Shown piece after piece: positions 6,644 through 7,960 of a stretch of 7,960 bases of DNA (position 1 is the first letter of the stretch; each line of letters opens with the position of its first letter). The stretch is from positions 1 through 7,960 of the forward strand of contig JAISZF010000021.1 of assembly GCA_031269415.1 (NCBI GenBank), given 5' to 3'. Source of the stretch: Clostridiales bacterium (lineage in GTDB: Bacteria; Bacillota; Clostridia; Lachnospirales; WQUN01). A program made the position numbers and the translations under genes. The notes beneath the pieces are model-generated. The model had not been told where the DNA came from. It was given only the letters and a program-made list of their open reading frames with translations, and searched no databases.

Positions 6644-7960
6644 ATGAACTGTATAATAGACGCTTTGACGACGATGAATAATACCGTCGAGCCGAGAACC
6701 GGGGCGGGTAAAGACAAAGCGCCGGCGTTCGCGGATTTCTTCGAGAGGGTTGCGAGCGCGCCCGGCGCGCGGACGGCTAAGTCCGCACGGGATAAAACAC
6801 CGCGCATAGAGCCGTTAAGGCAATTCGCGAGTAAGCCCGCGGAGCCGAAGGCGGAAAAGCCGCGGAAAAATTCCGAGCCGGTTATTGATGAGACTCGAGA
6901 CGCCGACGAGACGGACGATCGCCGTACCCGGGCCGAATTGAACCGTGAAATCGTGGAAACATTATCCGGGATGATGTCTGTCCCGCCGGAGCAAATTTTG
7001 CGGGCGCTTGTGGATTTGAATATTCAGCCTGTTACGCTGTGTGAACAGGGCGTAATGGAGGAATTTCTGCTGGCGAGCGAGGCGATCTCTCAGGATCTGT
7101 TGATCAAAACGGATGAGGAGGGTATGGCGTACGATCTGTCCGAAGCGCTCTCAGTTAATGAATCGACTATGTTCCCGATCGTGGTTGAGACGCCCGAAGA
7201 GCAGTCAATCGATCCCGAAGCGCTTACGGCGGCGGTATCGCGTATTGTCGGCGGAAACGTACGGATTGAAACGGAGACGGAGCTTGAACCGCCTGAAACG
7301 GAAGACTCTTTGGTCATCGACATATCCACGTCCTATTCGGAAACCATCATTCCCGTATTCAACGAAACGGAGTCTGATACGGAAGAGGATATCGGGGAGA
7401 GCTGGTATTCGGAGAAACCAAGCGACAGTATGGCGTTTGGCGATCTTCGGGAGAAACCTGAGATAGACGCACAGCCTTTTGTTGTCCCGCGGATTGTGAA
7501 CCCCGCCTCGGATTCGCAATCAATGATCGCGAACGCGGCGATTCGTCCGGAATCGGAGAATAACCCGGAGCTTAATATTATGAACACAGGCGCCGCGGTT
7601 CGCGTGGAAGCGGGGAAGGCCGCGGATCTCAATGAGGTGATCCGTCAGGTTATGGACGGTATAAGGGCGGAATCTTTAGGCGGCGGTGTTTCGGAGATGA
7701 AGGTGACGCTGAAGCCGGAGACGCTGGGAGAGATTACGCTGAAACTCCTTTCCGATAACGGTATAATAACCGCCCGCTTTATCGCCGAGAACCAGACTGT
7801 CAAGGAGATAATGGAATCGAATTTCAACAGTCTGCGCGACAGTCTGTCACAGCAGGGGGTAGTTATTAACCAACTGTCTGTTTCCGTGGGTGAACGGGAA
7901 ACGCCGGGCAGGCGGTTAGCGTATCAGGCGAGACGCGCCGCCGCCAGGGTGTCCGCGGTT
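6644..7960 (+). CDS. fliK: Flagellar hook-length control protein FliK (3' end beyond the window)
   Basis: FliK is exported during hook growth; its N-terminal part acts as a ruler and its C-terminal domain switches FlhB to late substrates when the hook is long enough. The frame stays open for 439 codons from ATG 6644 to the right edge with no stop. Residues about 1-95 are charged and Lys/Pro/Ala-rich. A helical patch at about 98-140 (PPEQILRALVDLNIQPVTL) looks like a short motif I recall in clostridial FliK. Residues about 145-330 are acidic and probably disordered. The Flg_hook domain starts near 340: MKVTLKPETLGEITLKL (from 352), then ARF-AEN-TVKEIM, LRDSL-QQG and INQLSVSV. The last 15-20 visible residues are a basic Arg/Ala tail. 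The domain and position after ylxF make the identity secure; the exact end is unknown. Confidence 0.93.
   Translation, partial: MNCIIDALTTMNNTVEPRTGAGKDKAPAFADFFERVASAPGARTAKSARDKTPRIEPLRQFASKPAEPKAEKPRKNSEPVIDETRDADETDDRRTRAELNREIVETLSGMMSVPPEQILRALVDLNIQPVTLCEQGVMEEFLLASEAISQDLLIKTDEEGMAYDLSEALSVNESTMFPIVVETPEEQSIDPEALTAAVSRIVGGNVRIETETELEPPETEDSLVIDISTSYSETIIPVFNETESDTEEDIGESWYSEKPSDSMAFGDLREKPEIDAQPFVVPRIVNPASDSQSMIANAAIRPESENNPELNIMNTGAAVRVEAGKAADLNEVIRQVMDGIRAESLGGGVSEMKVTLKPETLGEITLKLLSDNGIITARFIAENQTVKEIMESNFNSLRDSLSQQGVVINQLSVSVGERETPGRRLAYQARRAAARVSAV

Noticed and set aside
7113..7466. 117-codon plus-strand frame rich in Arg and Ser, inside fliK.
   Set aside because: It is an alternate frame of fliK. 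The fliK frame continues unbroken to a recognisable Flg_hook domain, while this one has no features of a real protein.

Overview
This window is a continuous stretch of a flagellar basal-body and export operon. All genes are on the + strand, tightly packed, and often overlapping. The order is flgC (3' end only), fliE, fliF, fliG, fliH, fliI, fliJ, a ylxF/MotE-like gene, and fliK (5' part, running off the right edge). This is the order of the first part of the Bacillus/Clostridium fla/che operon. The organism is most likely a Bacillota bacterium, probably a clostridial lineage of moderate GC. Four things support this: the gene order, strong purine-rich Shine-Dalgarno sequences, use of GTG and TTG starts, and the Firmicutes-like character of FliG, FliE and the FlgC C-terminus. 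Placement below phylum is inference.

Layout: 1-291 encodes the end of the proximal rod protein FlgC. 307-624 is FliE, the rod/MS-ring adaptor. 678-2309 is FliF, the MS-ring. 2314-3333 is FliG, the rotor/switch protein. 3326-4105, 4106-5425 and 5418-5864 encode the soluble export-ATPase complex FliH-FliI-FliJ. 5866-6633 encodes a single-pass membrane protein with a coiled coil and an MgtE-N/FliG-like helical C-terminus, at the position of B. subtilis ylxF. 6644-7960 is most of FliK, the hook-length control protein, with its C-terminal Flg_hook domain visible but its stop codon beyond the window.

The products work together in order. FliF forms the membrane ring, FliG docks on the cytoplasmic C-terminus of FliF, and FliE and FlgC build the first rod layers on the FliF ring. 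FliH/FliI/FliJ energise and feed export, and FliK sets hook length. No promoter, terminator, RNA gene, mobile element, repeat array or CRISPR was seen. The longest noncoding gap is 53 bases, between fliE and fliF. The window is therefore ordinary core flagellar DNA rather than a new system. The points most worth a second look are the ylxF-like protein, with its FliG-like C-terminus, and small departures from consensus in the C-terminal domain of FliG.
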